Below are positions 16,263 to 25,216 of a stretch of DNA of 64,000 nucleotides, one piece after another (within the stretch, counting starts at the first letter, position 1; each line of letters opens with the position of its first letter). Both the position numbers and the translations under genes were made by a program. This DNA comes from CAYXVF01 sp964468125 (lineage in GTDB: Bacteria > Myxococcota > XYA12-FULL-58-9 > CAYXVF01): positions 13,721 to 77,720 of the forward strand of contig CAYXVF010000016.1 of NCBI GenBank assembly GCA_964468125.1. The letters run 5' to 3'. The notes below the pieces were generated by a model, which saw nothing but the letters and a program-made list of their open reading frames with translations, did not search any database and was not told the origin of the DNA.

Positions 16263-17194
16263 AGCGTTCGATCGGTGTAGACATTGGCGGGACCAACCTG
16301 CGCGCCGCCATCGTCGATAGCTCCGGCGCAATCCACGAGGTCCATCGCCAGAAGGTCTCCGATCGATCCGTCGATGGGCTCGCCGAAAGCGTCCGTGAGG
16401 CCGTGGAAGCGATCGGCGGCGACGAGGAGCGAGGCCCGGTCGGCGTGGGGATCGCTGGGTCGGTGCGCGCCGCCGAAGGAATCGTCGCCGTGGCTCCGCA
16501 GCTCGGCTGGCGTGAAGCGCCTTTCGGAGCGGCCCTCCAGCGCGAGCTCCAGCGGCCAGTGCGGCTCGTGAACGACCTCTCGGCGATCTGCCTCGGCGAA
16601 GCGCGCGTCGGTGCCGGCGACGGCTCGGGCGAGGTCGCCTGTTTGTTCGTGGGCACGGGCGTCGGTTTGGGCGTCGTAGCCCACGGCAAGCTCGTGGAGG
16701 GGCAGGACGGTCTCGCCAGTGAATTTGGACACGTGCGTTTCGATGCGAGTCCCGATGCGCGCGCCTGCAATTGCGGGCAGAAGGGGTGTATCGAGGCCTT
16801 CCTCGGCGGCACGCACCTGCCGGCACGGCTGCGCGAGGTCGCGCGCTCACGCGGAATCGAAAGCCCTCTTCTGTCGCGCGACGATCTGAACTCGTCCGTA
16901 ATCGAGCAGGAGGCGCAGGCCGAGGAGCCGGCGGCGGTCGCCTTGTGGGAAGACAGCGCGGTCAAGCTCGCCTGGGCGATGGGGGCGGTGCTCATGACGT
17001 TCAACCCGAAGGTCTTGGTGCTCGGTGGCGGCGTGCTCTCGACCGCACCGTCGCTGGCCGAGCGCGCAAAAGCGCTGCTTCCGGATTTTGCCTGGGAGAG
17101 CTTCCGAGCCAACACCGAGATCCGCACGACCCTGCTCGGCGACGACGCGGGCATTCTCGGTGCTGCGTTGATCGCGGCGGACGAAAGCGACTGA
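16259..17194 (+). CDS. ROK family glucokinase
   Basis: 311 residues. The N-terminal phosphate-binding loop is GVDIGGTNLRAAIVD, and GIAGSVRAAEGIV and LVNDLSAICLGEA with the catalytic Asp follow. The ROK zinc site is GHVRFDASPDARACNCGQKG, continuing CIEAFLGG, with the CNCGxxGCxE pattern intact. The likely reaction is ATP-dependent phosphorylation of glucose or a related hexose in the cytoplasm. The ATGA overlap with the phosphohexomutase gene supports a joint role in making hexose phosphates. It ends seven bases from the convergent tyrA stop, and I see no terminator between them. Confidence 0.92.
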   Translation: MKRSIGVDIGGTNLRAAIVDSSGAIHEVHRQKVSDRSVDGLAESVREAVEAIGGDEERGPVGVGIAGSVRAAEGIVAVAPQLGWREAPFGAALQRELQRPVRLVNDLSAICLGEARVGAGDGSGEVACLFVGTGVGLGVVAHGKLVEGQDGLASEFGHVRFDASPDARACNCGQKGCIEAFLGGTHLPARLREVARSRGIESPLLSRDDLNSSVIEQEAQAEEPAAVALWEDSAVKLAWAMGAVLMTFNPKVLVLGGGVLSTAPSLAERAKALLPDFAWESFRANTEIRTTLLGDDAGILGAALIAADESD

Positions 17195-17201
17195 GACCCG
17201 G

Positions 17202-18017
17202 TCAGCGGACCCGCTCGGACACCTGCGCGGCGAAGCGGTGCAGTGCGTCTTCGTCGCCTTCGATCTGCTCCGCCAAATCCACCAGGCGAGCGGAGAGCTC
17301 GCGCAAGCGGTCCGGCAGGTAGGCATTTTTGCTGCTCACGTCCGCCATCACCTGCGGATCGAAGCTCGCCCGTTTGGTCACGTCCACCCATTGGGGACCG
17401 GCGGCTTTGAGCGCCTCCGGATCGGCGGTGCCGAGCTCGGCCAGGGTCAGGGCCACGACATAGGGCAGATGCGAGGTAGTCGCCACAGAGCGGTCGTGAT
17501 CGTGCGGGCTCATGCGCTCCGGCAGGGCGCCGATCGACTCCCACATGGCCTCCACCCGAGCCGTCGCGTCCTCGTCGTCCTCTGGGCAGATGATGACCCG
17601 GGCATCCTCGAAGAGGTCCGCCCGGGACTGTTCGAAACCGCCTCGGGTACCGCCCACCATCGGATGGGCGCCGACGAAGGTCGCGTGGTTGAGCAGTCGC
17701 TCCCCAGCCTCGACCACCGGCACCTTTACCCCGATCGCATCGGTGACCACCGTTTGCTCATCGAGAAGAGGGTCCAGGGCGGTGAGCGTTTCTTCAAAAG
17801 CCGAAAGCGGGGTGCAGAGGATCACGACATCGCAGCCGGAGAGGGACTCGTCGACACCCTCGTTGACGCGATGAAAGATCTCGCAGGCCAGCGCGGCCTC
17901 GCGGTTAGCGCGCGACGGCTCGACCCCTACCAGCTCGCAGGTGGGGTGGCTTTCGCGCAGCGCCTTCGCCAGAGAGCCTCCGATGAGGCCACATCCGATC
18001 ACACCGAATCTCGCCAT
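17202..18017 (-). CDS. tyrA: Prephenate dehydrogenase
   Basis: 271 residues from the ATG at 18017, where MARFGVIGCGLIGGSLAKAL opens the NAD-binding fold (GxGxxG); the 31 codons upstream in frame lack similarity. Further motifs are DVVILCTPLSAF, VVTDAIGVKV, FVGAHPMVGGTRGGF (substrate-binding His region) and SHLPYVVALTL. It converts prephenate to 4-hydroxyphenylpyruvate for tyrosine. There is no ACT domain and no chorismate mutase fusion, so it is the short single-domain form. It is not clustered with other aromatic genes here. Confidence 0.92.
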   Translation of the reverse strand: MARFGVIGCGLIGGSLAKALRESHPTCELVGVEPSRANREAALACEIFHRVNEGVDESLSGCDVVILCTPLSAFEETLTALDPLLDEQTVVTDAIGVKVPVVEAGERLLNHATFVGAHPMVGGTRGGFEQSRADLFEDARVIICPEDDEDATARVEAMWESIGALPERMSPHDHDRSVATTSHLPYVVALTLAELGTADPEALKAAGPQWVDVTKRASFDPQVMADVSSKNAYLPDRLRELSARLVDLAEQIEGDEDALHRFAAQVSERVR

Positions 18018-18123
18018 GCCTTTGTCATACACCGATCGGTGGAAATCAGACACGTGACCTAGCTCAAGGCATCCGATCGTCGACTCCCCTAAGAGCATCA
18101 GCCACCTCACTGGGGAGTGGGAA

Positions 18124-18270
18124 ATGGATCCGAAGACACTCGAATTTGTGGGCCTCGGAGCAGGCGCGTTCGTTCTTCTCTTCGTTGATGCGTTCGTTCG
18201 CAGTATCGTTCACGACCTCGACGAGCCGCCCCCGGGCCTCGAGCTCGAGCACGCCGGCGCGGGGCACTGA
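18124..18270 (+). CDS. Small membrane protein, 48 residues
   Basis: ATG 18124 follows GGGGAG by a good spacing (about seven bases) and opens a 48-residue frame, MDPKTLEFVGLGAGAFVLLF, then VDAFVRSIVHDLDEPPPGLE and an acidic end. One hydrophobic helix (about residues 9-22) is followed by a cytoplasmic or periplasmic acidic tail. It lies alone in the gap between divergent tyrA and the convergent lipoprotein gene. I recognise no family; codon use and the ribosome binding site make it likely real. Confidence 0.55.
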   Translation: MDPKTLEFVGLGAGAFVLLFVDAFVRSIVHDLDEPPPGLELEHAGAGH

Positions 18271-18272
18271 TC

Positions 18273-19376
18273 CTAGCGCACCCCGAGGGAAAAGGGCGGC
18301 ACGTCCGTGGCGATCGGACCTTCGACGTCGCCGGTGCCGAGGTCGATGCGATAGACGCCGGCGCTGTCGTCCGCTGAGCGGTCGCCGACAAAGAGCGTCG
18401 CGCCACTCACTGCCAAGCCCGAAAGGCTGAAGCCGGGTGAGTCGAAGAGGATCTCGGGGGCACCGGCGCTCACCCGCACCGCCCGCATTTCCTCGGTGGA
18501 GAACGGCTCGCTTCCGGGCACCGCGACGAGGGTGATCGGGTCCGAGCCCGCAAGGGCGAGCCCGTTCGGATAGCCGCCCAACGCCGCGTCACTCACCACT
18601 AGGGTCGCGCTGTTGTCGCCGCTGTCGACGGCGACGATGCCACCCTCTCCGTCGCCGCTGAAGTCACCGGCACAGGCGACGAAGAGCGTGTCGCCGGCGG
18701 CGAGAATTCGGCTGATCGGATTGATGCAGGGGAGCTCGATCGGATCGACTTCGGGCGTCGTGTCGTCGGCGTCGACGATCGCGAGGCTCCCGGCGTCGAC
18801 GATCACGAGCTGGCCATTGCCGGTCGGCACGAAGCTCTCCAAGCGTTGGATCGCGACATAGATTCGATCGCCGATCCGCGCCGCCCCCGCCATGTCCGGG
18901 ATCCCATCCGGGCCCGCAAAGGCTGACAGGTCCGTCGCCGGGATCGATGTGCTCTGCGTCACGCGCCGTGCCTGCGCCTCGGCTCCGCAGGTGACAAAGA
19001 AGTCTCCGTTGTCGAGGGGCAGTGCTTCGAGGGCGTTGCAGCCGCTGAGGGGGACTTCCGTCGTGACCAGGAGCTCATCGTTGAGGGTGATGAGTGAGCT
19101 CGTGGCACCCCGGTTCATGATCTGCACCGGACCCGACTCGCGCACGCGTACCAGCGCATCCCCGCTCACGCTCACCAATCCGCTCGTGGAGCTCGGACAC
19201 TCGGGGCCCACGGCTTCGAGCGAGCTCGCGTCAAAAGCGAGGGTCGTTGCGAGCACGAAGAGCACACCTTCTTCGACCGCCCGCACGATGCAGGGGTCTT
19301 CGGTCGCGGGGTCGTCGTCCGAGCAGGCGACGAGCGGCGGCGCGAGTAGTGGAAGAATGACAGCAATTCTCTTCAT
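18273..19376 (-). CDS. Lipoprotein, beta-propeller-like, downstream of the B12-regulated TonB receptor
   Basis: 367 residues with the lipoprotein signal MKRIAVILPLLAPPLVACSD. The body consists of repeated beta segments of the kind seen in propeller proteins (GNGQLVIVDAGSLAIVD, GEGGIVAVDSGDNSATLVV, GVYRIDLGTGDVEG). Its ATG overlaps the TonB receptor stop by one to four bases (ATGA), so it is translated from the same riboswitch-controlled mRNA. I infer a surface or periplasmic partner of the receptor in corrinoid uptake. No catalytic motif is visible. Confidence 0.82.
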   Translation of the reverse strand: MKRIAVILPLLAPPLVACSDDDPATEDPCIVRAVEEGVLFVLATTLAFDASSLEAVGPECPSSTSGLVSVSGDALVRVRESGPVQIMNRGATSSLITLNDELLVTTEVPLSGCNALEALPLDNGDFFVTCGAEAQARRVTQSTSIPATDLSAFAGPDGIPDMAGAARIGDRIYVAIQRLESFVPTGNGQLVIVDAGSLAIVDADDTTPEVDPIELPCINPISRILAAGDTLFVACAGDFSGDGEGGIVAVDSGDNSATLVVSDAALGGYPNGLALAGSDPITLVAVPGSEPFSTEEMRAVRVSAGAPEILFDSPGFSLSGLAVSGATLFVGDRSADDSAGVYRIDLGTGDVEGPIATDVPPFSLGVR

Positions 19377-21325
19377 GAATCACTCCGATAGGTCAGACCG
19401 AGAAAGGCGGTCCGTCCGGAAATGGGGTAGGCCGAAAAATCACTCAGACCCGCCGTCACCGGCGCAGCTGCGCCAGGTACGGTGAGTGTGTCTCGAATCG
19501 TGTCGGTGAGGTTGAAGAGCGCCGCGTGAATCTCGAAACGCGCGCCCGCGTTTACTCGGATGAAGGCGTCTTGCAACACGCGCGCGGGAACCGGCCGTAA
19601 GTCGTTGCTCGCGAGAGTGCGTTGAGAAACGAAGTCGACGACCCAACCGAATCGCGCACGGCCCCAGGCGAGCTCGGCGGTGCCGTTCACGTGGTGGGTG
19701 GCGAGGCCTGGAATTCGGCTGTCCGTGCTCACGTCACGCCCGTCCGAGAGACTGTAGGCGACACGGAGAGACGCGGGGCCGCGTTCGAGGAACCCGAGGG
19801 CCTCGAGCCCATCGACCCGTGCCCTCCCGACGTTCTCAGCGCGTACACTCTGCTGGCTGTTTTGCACCAGGACGATCAAATCGCGGGCGTTCAGGGTGAA
19901 GCCGGTCAACTCGAGAAATGCCGACGGGTCGCCGCAGCGTGCCCCGAGGTCGGCGGTCAAGGCGGACTCAGACTGCAGGTCTGCGTTCGCGATGGTGAGC
20001 ACGTTGTCGCCGAAGCGTTCGAGAAGAGTGGGCAGCCGGTGCCGTCGACCGGCGAGGGTGTGAAATCGACAGGGACCGACGACCGCGGTGGCCCCTCCCG
20101 TGGGGCTGAGCTCCGCAAGCGTGTCCCCGCTGAGTCGCTCCACGTCGCCCCGCAGCCGAGCAAAGAGATCGACCCCGGTGATGAGATTCGTCGACCATTC
20201 GATGCCAGAGCCCAACGCCAGCGAGTCTCGGTCGTCGGCCACCTCGTCCAAGATCAGCCCGGACGTAGATTCGATCCGATAGCGGTAGGCGCTCAGGCGT
20301 AGCGCGGCGTCGAGCGCGTTCGAGTCGTTCAGGCGATACTCGAAACGCAGATCTCCCGCGAGTTGAGCGAGGCGCTGCGTCGACGACTGGGTACCGAGCC
20401 CGAGGCTTTGGTCGGGATCGTCGAGGCGCCGCATTCCCGTGAGCAAGTCGAGGCCGAAGTTCAGGGTCGTCGGGCCTAGCTCCCACCGGTCGCGGGAAAG
20501 GCGCAGGAGTGCCTGCGCGTCCTCGGAGGTCGCAGTGACACCATTTGCCGATCCGGGGCCTGGAACACCCTGCTCCCGGTCGACGACCCATCCCCAGGCG
20601 CGTGCGCTTCCGCTGCTGCGGGGGAGCTCGTAGGAGAGTCGAGCATTGACGCGGCGTTGCTGGTTATTCTCCCGCCGACGTTCGGAGTCGTCGACGTCCG
20701 TGAAGGTCGTGCCGCCGTCGTCGTAATACGGGTAGTCGAATCGTCCCGTGATTCCGCCGAGGCGGAGGGAGAGCTGTCCGGGGCCGAGCTGGTCCGCGTA
20801 GGTGCCGTTCAGGCGATACTCGAGAAAGGAGCCGACGCCCGCGTGAGCCCGAAGATGGTGCCCCTCGGGCTGTTTGCTGCGGAGGCGGATCATGCCGCCG
20901 AGCGGCGCGGGGAAGCGCACGGGCCCCGAGCCGCGGTAGACTTCGATCGAGTTGAGCTCGTCGAGGTCGAAGAAGGCGAGGTCGATCGGAACCAGCGTGG
21001 CGGAGGTGAGGGGAACCTCGTCGAGGACGACGGCGACCGAACGACCGCTCAGACCGCGTAGACTGACGCTCGTGAAGCTCTGGTTCGAGCCCGTTCGGCG
21101 CAGGGACACGCCAGGCACGGATTGGAGCACGTCGGAGATGACGCGACCGCTGTCGGTCCAGCGCTCCGCCTCGAGAACGTCGACGCTATCGGGGACCGCT
21201 TCGCGATCGCGCGTCGCACGGACGACGGTACCGAGCTCGATCTCGCTCGCTTTGTCATCGTCGGGCGGGGCACTGGCCGCAAGACACGCAACCAGAGCAG
21301 CCCAGCTGGGGACGCTCACACTCAC
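19373..21325 (-). CDS. TonB-dependent receptor, BtuB-like
   Basis: 650 residues from GTG 21325. A short signal region is followed by the plug domain (SGRVISDVLQSVPGVSLRRT, SLRGLSGRSVAVVLDEVPL, ELNSIEVYRGSGPVRFPAPL) and a 22-strand-type barrel ending in an aromatic-containing strand (FLGLTYRSDS). Because a cobalamin riboswitch lies directly upstream, the likely substrate is vitamin B12 or another corrinoid. The N-terminal TonB box may be IELGTVVRA or near it. GGGAGG lies upstream of the start and can be hidden in a hairpin (see the hairpin entry). Confidence 0.9.
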   Translation of the reverse strand: MSVSVPSWAALVACLAASAPPDDDKASEIELGTVVRATRDREAVPDSVDVLEAERWTDSGRVISDVLQSVPGVSLRRTGSNQSFTSVSLRGLSGRSVAVVLDEVPLTSATLVPIDLAFFDLDELNSIEVYRGSGPVRFPAPLGGMIRLRSKQPEGHHLRAHAGVGSFLEYRLNGTYADQLGPGQLSLRLGGITGRFDYPYYDDGGTTFTDVDDSERRRENNQQRRVNARLSYELPRSSGSARAWGWVVDREQGVPGPGSANGVTATSEDAQALLRLSRDRWELGPTTLNFGLDLLTGMRRLDDPDQSLGLGTQSSTQRLAQLAGDLRFEYRLNDSNALDAALRLSAYRYRIESTSGLILDEVADDRDSLALGSGIEWSTNLITGVDLFARLRGDVERLSGDTLAELSPTGGATAVVGPCRFHTLAGRRHRLPTLLERFGDNVLTIANADLQSESALTADLGARCGDPSAFLELTGFTLNARDLIVLVQNSQQSVRAENVGRARVDGLEALGFLERGPASLRVAYSLSDGRDVSTDSRIPGLATHHVNGTAELAWGRARFGWVVDFVSQRTLASNDLRPVPARVLQDAFIRVNAGARFEIHAALFNLTDTIRDTLTVPGAAAPVTAGLSDFSAYPISGRTAFLGLTYRSDS

Positions 21326-21332
21326 ACCTCAC

Positions 21333-21351
21333 CTCCCTAATCCCGAGGGAG
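21333..21351 (-). promoter_or_regulatory. Shine-Dalgarno-hiding hairpin below the cobalamin riboswitch
   Basis: On the minus strand, CTCCCT, a seven-base loop and AGGGAG form a perfect six-pair stem at 21351-21333. The second arm is the ribosome binding site of the TonB receptor gene (GGGAGG). It sits between the riboswitch and the start codon, so it is a good candidate for the expression platform of a translational OFF switch. Confidence 0.6.
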
Positions 21352-21365
21352 CGGCGTTTGTGCTC

Positions 21366-21542
21366 GTGGGTCGGTCTCCTGGCTCGTGAACGCAGCTGTA
21401 ATCTGCGCTGCCCCAGCCTTCCCAGCCAGCCTTTGCCAGCCAGTGGCTTCACGGGGCGGGAGAGCAGTCGCTCTCCTCACTCACAGTGGCGGGTCCGCGC
21501 CGGATTCTCACCGGCTTCCCAGGATGCGCGCAGCGCACCCAC
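21366..21542 (-). promoter_or_regulatory. Cobalamin riboswitch
   Basis: On the minus strand the conserved parts come in order: GCCGGTGAGAATCCGGC (21515-21499), the GCCACTG core (21490-21484) and the CAGGAGACC element (21381-21373). A closing P1 stem is possible between GTGGG (21542-21538) and CCCAC (21370-21366). This is the standard B12 aptamer layout. It lies 41 bases upstream of the TonB receptor start and should repress the receptor-lipoprotein mRNA when cobalamin is plentiful. Confidence 0.95.
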
Positions 21543-21591
21543 CCCCGAGCGGGCTCGATTTCTACTTAGCGAATCACAAATCGAATGGCAA

Positions 21592-23583
21592 TCAGCTGAG
21601 CAAGGACTTCGCGACCTTTACGATGTTGTCGACGGTAAAACCGAAGTGTGCGAGCACTTCGCCGCCCGGTCCCGATGCTCCGAAGCGGTCGAGGCCGATC
21701 ACCGCCCCGTGGTCCCCGACCCAGCGCTCCCAGCCCATCGTCGCCCCCGCTTCGACCGCGACGCGCGCTCGGACGCTCGGTGGCAGGACCTCGTCGCGGT
21801 AGGCGTGGTCTTGCTCCGCGAAGGCCTCCCAACAGGGCATCGAGACGACTCGCGTGCTGACTCCGTCGCTGCTCAGCGTCTTGGCTGCATCGAGGGCGAG
21901 ACTCACCTCCGAGCCACTGGCGATCAGGATCACATCCGGTGTGCCGTCGCAGTCCTTGAGCACGTAGGCGCCCTTGTGAAGGCCGCTGGCTGGGGCGAGC
22001 GTGCCGCGGTCGAGGGCGGGAAGATCCTGGCGGGAGAGGACGAGTCCACTCGGCCCACCGGAGCGTAGAAGGGCCAGCTTCCAGGCCTCTGCGGTCTCGT
22101 TGGCATCCGCGGGCCGTATCACGTGCAGATTCGGCATCGCGCGCAGCGACGCAAGATGCTCCACCGGTTGGTGCGTGGGACCATCCTCACCGAGCCCGAC
22201 TGAGTCGTGGGTCCACACGGAGATCAGCGGGAGGCCGCTGAGCGCCGCCAGGCGCACCGACGGCCGCATGTAATCGGAAAAAACAAAGAAGGTCGACACA
22301 TAGTGGCGCGGACCGCCGTGGTAGCAAATACCGTTACCGATCGCGGTCATCGCGTGCTCACGGACGCCGTAGTGGACGTTGCGTCCGGCGCCGGTGCTCC
22401 CGTCGAAGCTTCCCATGTCCTTCAACGCCGTGTTCGTAGAAACGGAGAGGTCCGCATCGCCGCCGAACAGCCAAGGGATCTTCTGTGCCAGAGCGTTTAG
22501 AACAGCGCCGGAGGCCTTGCGGGTCGCAAGCTTCTCACCGGCTTCCCAGCTGGGGATCGTGCTGTCCCAGTCGCTCGGGAGCTCGCCACTGCTCATCGTG
22601 GTCCATTGTTTGGCAAGCTCTGGATGCTCGCGCTCGTAGGCCGCGAAGCGTCGGTTCCACTCCTCCACGAGGCGCTCGCCCTCTGTCTTGGCGCTCAAGT
22701 GTTCGCGCACGTCGTCAGCGATTGCGAAGTGCTCGCTCGGGTTGAAGCCGAGGGCTTCCTTTGTGAGTGCGACCTCGTCCTCCCCTAGGGGTGAGCCGTG
22801 GGAGGAGCTGCTGCCCGCCTTGTTGGGCGAGCCAAAACCGATCGTGGTGCGCACGATGATGAAGGACGGCCGCTCGTCGCTCTTGGCGTCTTCGAGCGCC
22901 GCGTTCAACGCGTCGAGGTCCTCGTCGCCGTTCTCCACCCTAGAGACATGCCAACCATAGGCCTCGTAGCGTGCAGCCACGTCTTCGGTGAAGGTCATCG
23001 ACGTAGGACCGTCGAGGGAGATGTCGTTGGCGTCGTAGAGGTAGACCAGACGGCCGAGCTTCAGGTGCCCAGCGAGGGAAGCCGCTTCTGCGGAGAGTCC
23101 CTCCATGAGATCGCCGTCGGACACGATGGCGTAGGTCATGTGGTCGACGAGGGTGTGCCCAGGGCGATTGAAGTGATGCGCGAGGAAACGCTCTGCGATC
23201 GCCATGCCAACCGCATTGGCGGTGCCTTGCCCCAAGGGGCCGGTCGTGGCCTCGACGCCGACCGTCTCAAAGGACTCTGGGTGTCCGGGGGTCTTGCTCC
23301 CGAGCTTTCGGAAGCTCTTGAGGTCGTCGAGGGTCAGCTCGTATCCGCTCAGGTGCAGCAGCGAGTAGAGGAGCATGCTGCCGTGGCCCGCGGAGAGAAT
23401 GAAACGATCCCGGTCTGGCCAGCTCGGCTGGCTCGGGGCGTGCTTCAGGTGGTGCTTCCAGAGCACATAGGCCATCGGCGCCGCGCCCAGGGGCAGGCCG
23501 GGGTGTCCGGAATTGGCATTTTGCACCGCGTCGATCGCAAGGGTGCGGATGGTGTTGACGGCGCGCATGGGAAGGTCGCTCAT
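21592..23583 (-). CDS. tkt: Transketolase
   Basis: 663 residues from the ATG at 23583 with GAGGAG just upstream. The thiamine-diphosphate enzyme motifs are clear: SGHPGLPLGAAPMAYVLW, ILSAGHGSMLLYSLLHL, GPLGQGTANAVGMAIAE and VSDGDLMEGLSAEAASLAGH with the cofactor-binding GDG..E pattern. The pyrimidine-domain motif FGGDADLSVSTNT, THDSVGLGEDGPTHQPVEHL and the C-terminal domain end near VDNIVKVAKSLL. It moves two-carbon units in the pentose phosphate pathway. It follows the HDOD gene on the same strand, with no obvious operon link to the B12 genes. Confidence 0.97.
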   Translation of the reverse strand: MSDLPMRAVNTIRTLAIDAVQNANSGHPGLPLGAAPMAYVLWKHHLKHAPSQPSWPDRDRFILSAGHGSMLLYSLLHLSGYELTLDDLKSFRKLGSKTPGHPESFETVGVEATTGPLGQGTANAVGMAIAERFLAHHFNRPGHTLVDHMTYAIVSDGDLMEGLSAEAASLAGHLKLGRLVYLYDANDISLDGPTSMTFTEDVAARYEAYGWHVSRVENGDEDLDALNAALEDAKSDERPSFIIVRTTIGFGSPNKAGSSSSHGSPLGEDEVALTKEALGFNPSEHFAIADDVREHLSAKTEGERLVEEWNRRFAAYEREHPELAKQWTTMSSGELPSDWDSTIPSWEAGEKLATRKASGAVLNALAQKIPWLFGGDADLSVSTNTALKDMGSFDGSTGAGRNVHYGVREHAMTAIGNGICYHGGPRHYVSTFFVFSDYMRPSVRLAALSGLPLISVWTHDSVGLGEDGPTHQPVEHLASLRAMPNLHVIRPADANETAEAWKLALLRSGGPSGLVLSRQDLPALDRGTLAPASGLHKGAYVLKDCDGTPDVILIASGSEVSLALDAAKTLSSDGVSTRVVSMPCWEAFAEQDHAYRDEVLPPSVRARVAVEAGATMGWERWVGDHGAVIGLDRFGASGPGGEVLAHFGFTVDNIVKVAKSLLS

Positions 23584-23672
23584 GGGGTCTCCTCGATCGA
23601 TTCTCGAGCCCCTAGCTAACAGCTTCGACCCTCGGGAGAAAGCGCCGGGCGTCTGGAACGGAGAAGTCGGGC

Positions 23673-24533
23673 TCAAACCAGGCTGCGGCTCACCTCGATC
23701 CAATGGCGTGCCGCTTCTTTGTGCTCGTTGAGCGCGCTCGCGCTCAGCCCGAGCACCTGGCAGACATCGAAGGCAAGCTCGGTCCGGTCGGGAGCGAGAA
23801 GTGGGTAGCGCCCCTCGATCCCGCAGAGCGCCCGGGCCACGTGGACCACGAGGACCATGGGCGGGTCCGAAAGGCGAGGATTGGCGTACCCGACCATGAC
23901 CTCGGCAAGAGGGCTCGGGAAGTCGTGTTGGTGCGCCGCGGAGTGTCCGACCTCTGTGGGGGTGGCCCCGAGGATGCGTTTGAAGAGCTGATGGAGGGTG
24001 ACTCCGAAGCTCGCCTCGAGCATGAGCTTGAGAAGCTCGGGCGCTCGGTCCGCGATGATCATGGTGCCGAGATCGTGGAGCAAACCGGAGGCGAAGGCCC
24101 GCTGCGGCTCTACGCGACCGACCTTCGCGGCGATGGATTCGCTCAGATAGCCGACGGCTATCGACCGCTGCCAGACCTCCTCCATCACCGGCGACACGGT
24201 GCCGTCGAGGAGCGCTTCGCTCACGCGTTGCATGAAGATCAGCTGGCGTACCCGCCGTGCACCGATCCGCGCCGCCGCGAGCTCGATCGTCTCGACGGGG
24301 ACGGCTCGGGCGAAGAATGCGCTGTTGGCGAGACCGATCACGCGCGCGCTCAGGGCGGGGTCGCGTCCTAGAGGCTCGATGAGATCATGCAATTCCGTAT
24401 CGGAGCCCAAATGCTCGAGCGCATCGCGCAGGCGTTGGAGCGCATTGGGCGAAGAGCCCGGAAGGGGAGCGAGATCGAGAATTCGCTCGAAGCGGTCACG
24501 CAACTCGCTGGAAGGCTCAAACGACACCTGCAT
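23673..24533 (-). CDS. HDOD domain protein
   Basis: 286 residues from ATG 24533; a TTG 12 bases upstream is an alternative, and neither has a strong ribosome binding site. The HDOD domain (an HD-related fold without full catalysis) is recognised by LHDLIEPLGRDPALSARVIG, LANSAFF, ARIGARRVRQLIFMQRV, SIAVGYLSESIAAKVG and FASGLLHDLGTMIIAD. Such proteins act in signal transduction, cell cycle or motility control, often without an enzyme activity. No receiver or GGDEF partner lies nearby. It sits between tkt and the phosphatase gene on the same strand. Confidence 0.85.
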   Translation of the reverse strand: MQVSFEPSSELRDRFERILDLAPLPGSSPNALQRLRDALEHLGSDTELHDLIEPLGRDPALSARVIGLANSAFFARAVPVETIELAAARIGARRVRQLIFMQRVSEALLDGTVSPVMEEVWQRSIAVGYLSESIAAKVGRVEPQRAFASGLLHDLGTMIIADRAPELLKLMLEASFGVTLHQLFKRILGATPTEVGHSAAHQHDFPSPLAEVMVGYANPRLSDPPMVLVVHVARALCGIEGRYPLLAPDRTELAFDVCQVLGLSASALNEHKEAARHWIEVSRSLV

Positions 24534-24594
24534 CCCTCGGGTCAACGGCCCATTCTCGATGTGTCCTGAGTCTCGCGACGCAAAAAACCGCGCT

Positions 24595-25206
24595 TCAGCC
24601 GAAATGCCCGGTCAAACCCACGCCACGGACCCGCGCGTCGCCGCGGCCTTCCCACTCGATGACGTTGATCGCCCCGACCGGTTGCGGCACCGAGCGCCGG
24701 TAGCTCTCGAGGGGCAGATCTTCGAGGAGGGAGATCAGCACGCGGTTGAAGGTCTTGTGGCCGATCGCGCACACGACCCCGTTCGGGTCGGTCTTTCGGA
24801 TCTGCTCGAGCACGCGCTTGGCACGTTCGGCGACGTGGGTGATGTTCTCACCTTCTGGAAGGGCCACGTCCTGCGGCGCCGCGCGCCATTGCTCGTAGAG
24901 CTCTGCATCCCGTTCGCGCATCTGCGCTTCGGTCAGCCCGTCCCACGCTCCGAAGTCTTGCTCCAACATGTCGTCGAGAACCTGCACGTCGAGTTTCGCG
25001 ACCTTGCTGAGAGGCTTGGCGGTCTGACGAGCGCGTTTGAGGGGAGAGGTGAACAGCGAGCTCGGTCGACGCTCGAACAGGAACGCCGCGAGCACCTGCG
25101 CTTGTGCTTGCCCTTCGCGGGTGAGACCGAGGTCGAGATGGCCGCAGTAGCGGCCGTCGCTGCTCGCTTCAGTGGCGCAATGGCGGACTAGGAAGAGGGT
25201 GCCCAT
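24595..25206 (-). CDS. Histidine phosphatase family protein
   Basis: 203 residues starting at the ATG at 25206. The catalytic RHG-type motif is LVRHCATEAS, in which the usual RHGET has Cys for Gly. The second phosphate-pocket Arg is in FTSPLKRARQTA, and the second catalytic His in VCAIGHKTFNRVL. The family includes alpha-ribazole phosphatase (CobC) and phosphoglycerate mutase-like enzymes; the substrate cannot be read from the sequence. It follows the sulfatase-superfamily gene by ten bases, so the two are probably co-transcribed, pairing two phosphate or sulfate hydrolases. Confidence 0.86.
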   Translation of the reverse strand: MGTLFLVRHCATEASSDGRYCGHLDLGLTREGQAQAQVLAAFLFERRPSSLFTSPLKRARQTAKPLSKVAKLDVQVLDDMLEQDFGAWDGLTEAQMRERDAELYEQWRAAPQDVALPEGENITHVAERAKRVLEQIRKTDPNGVVCAIGHKTFNRVLISLLEDLPLESYRRSVPQPVGAINVIEWEGRGDARVRGVGLTGHFG

Positions 25207-25216
25207 GGCGACTTCC

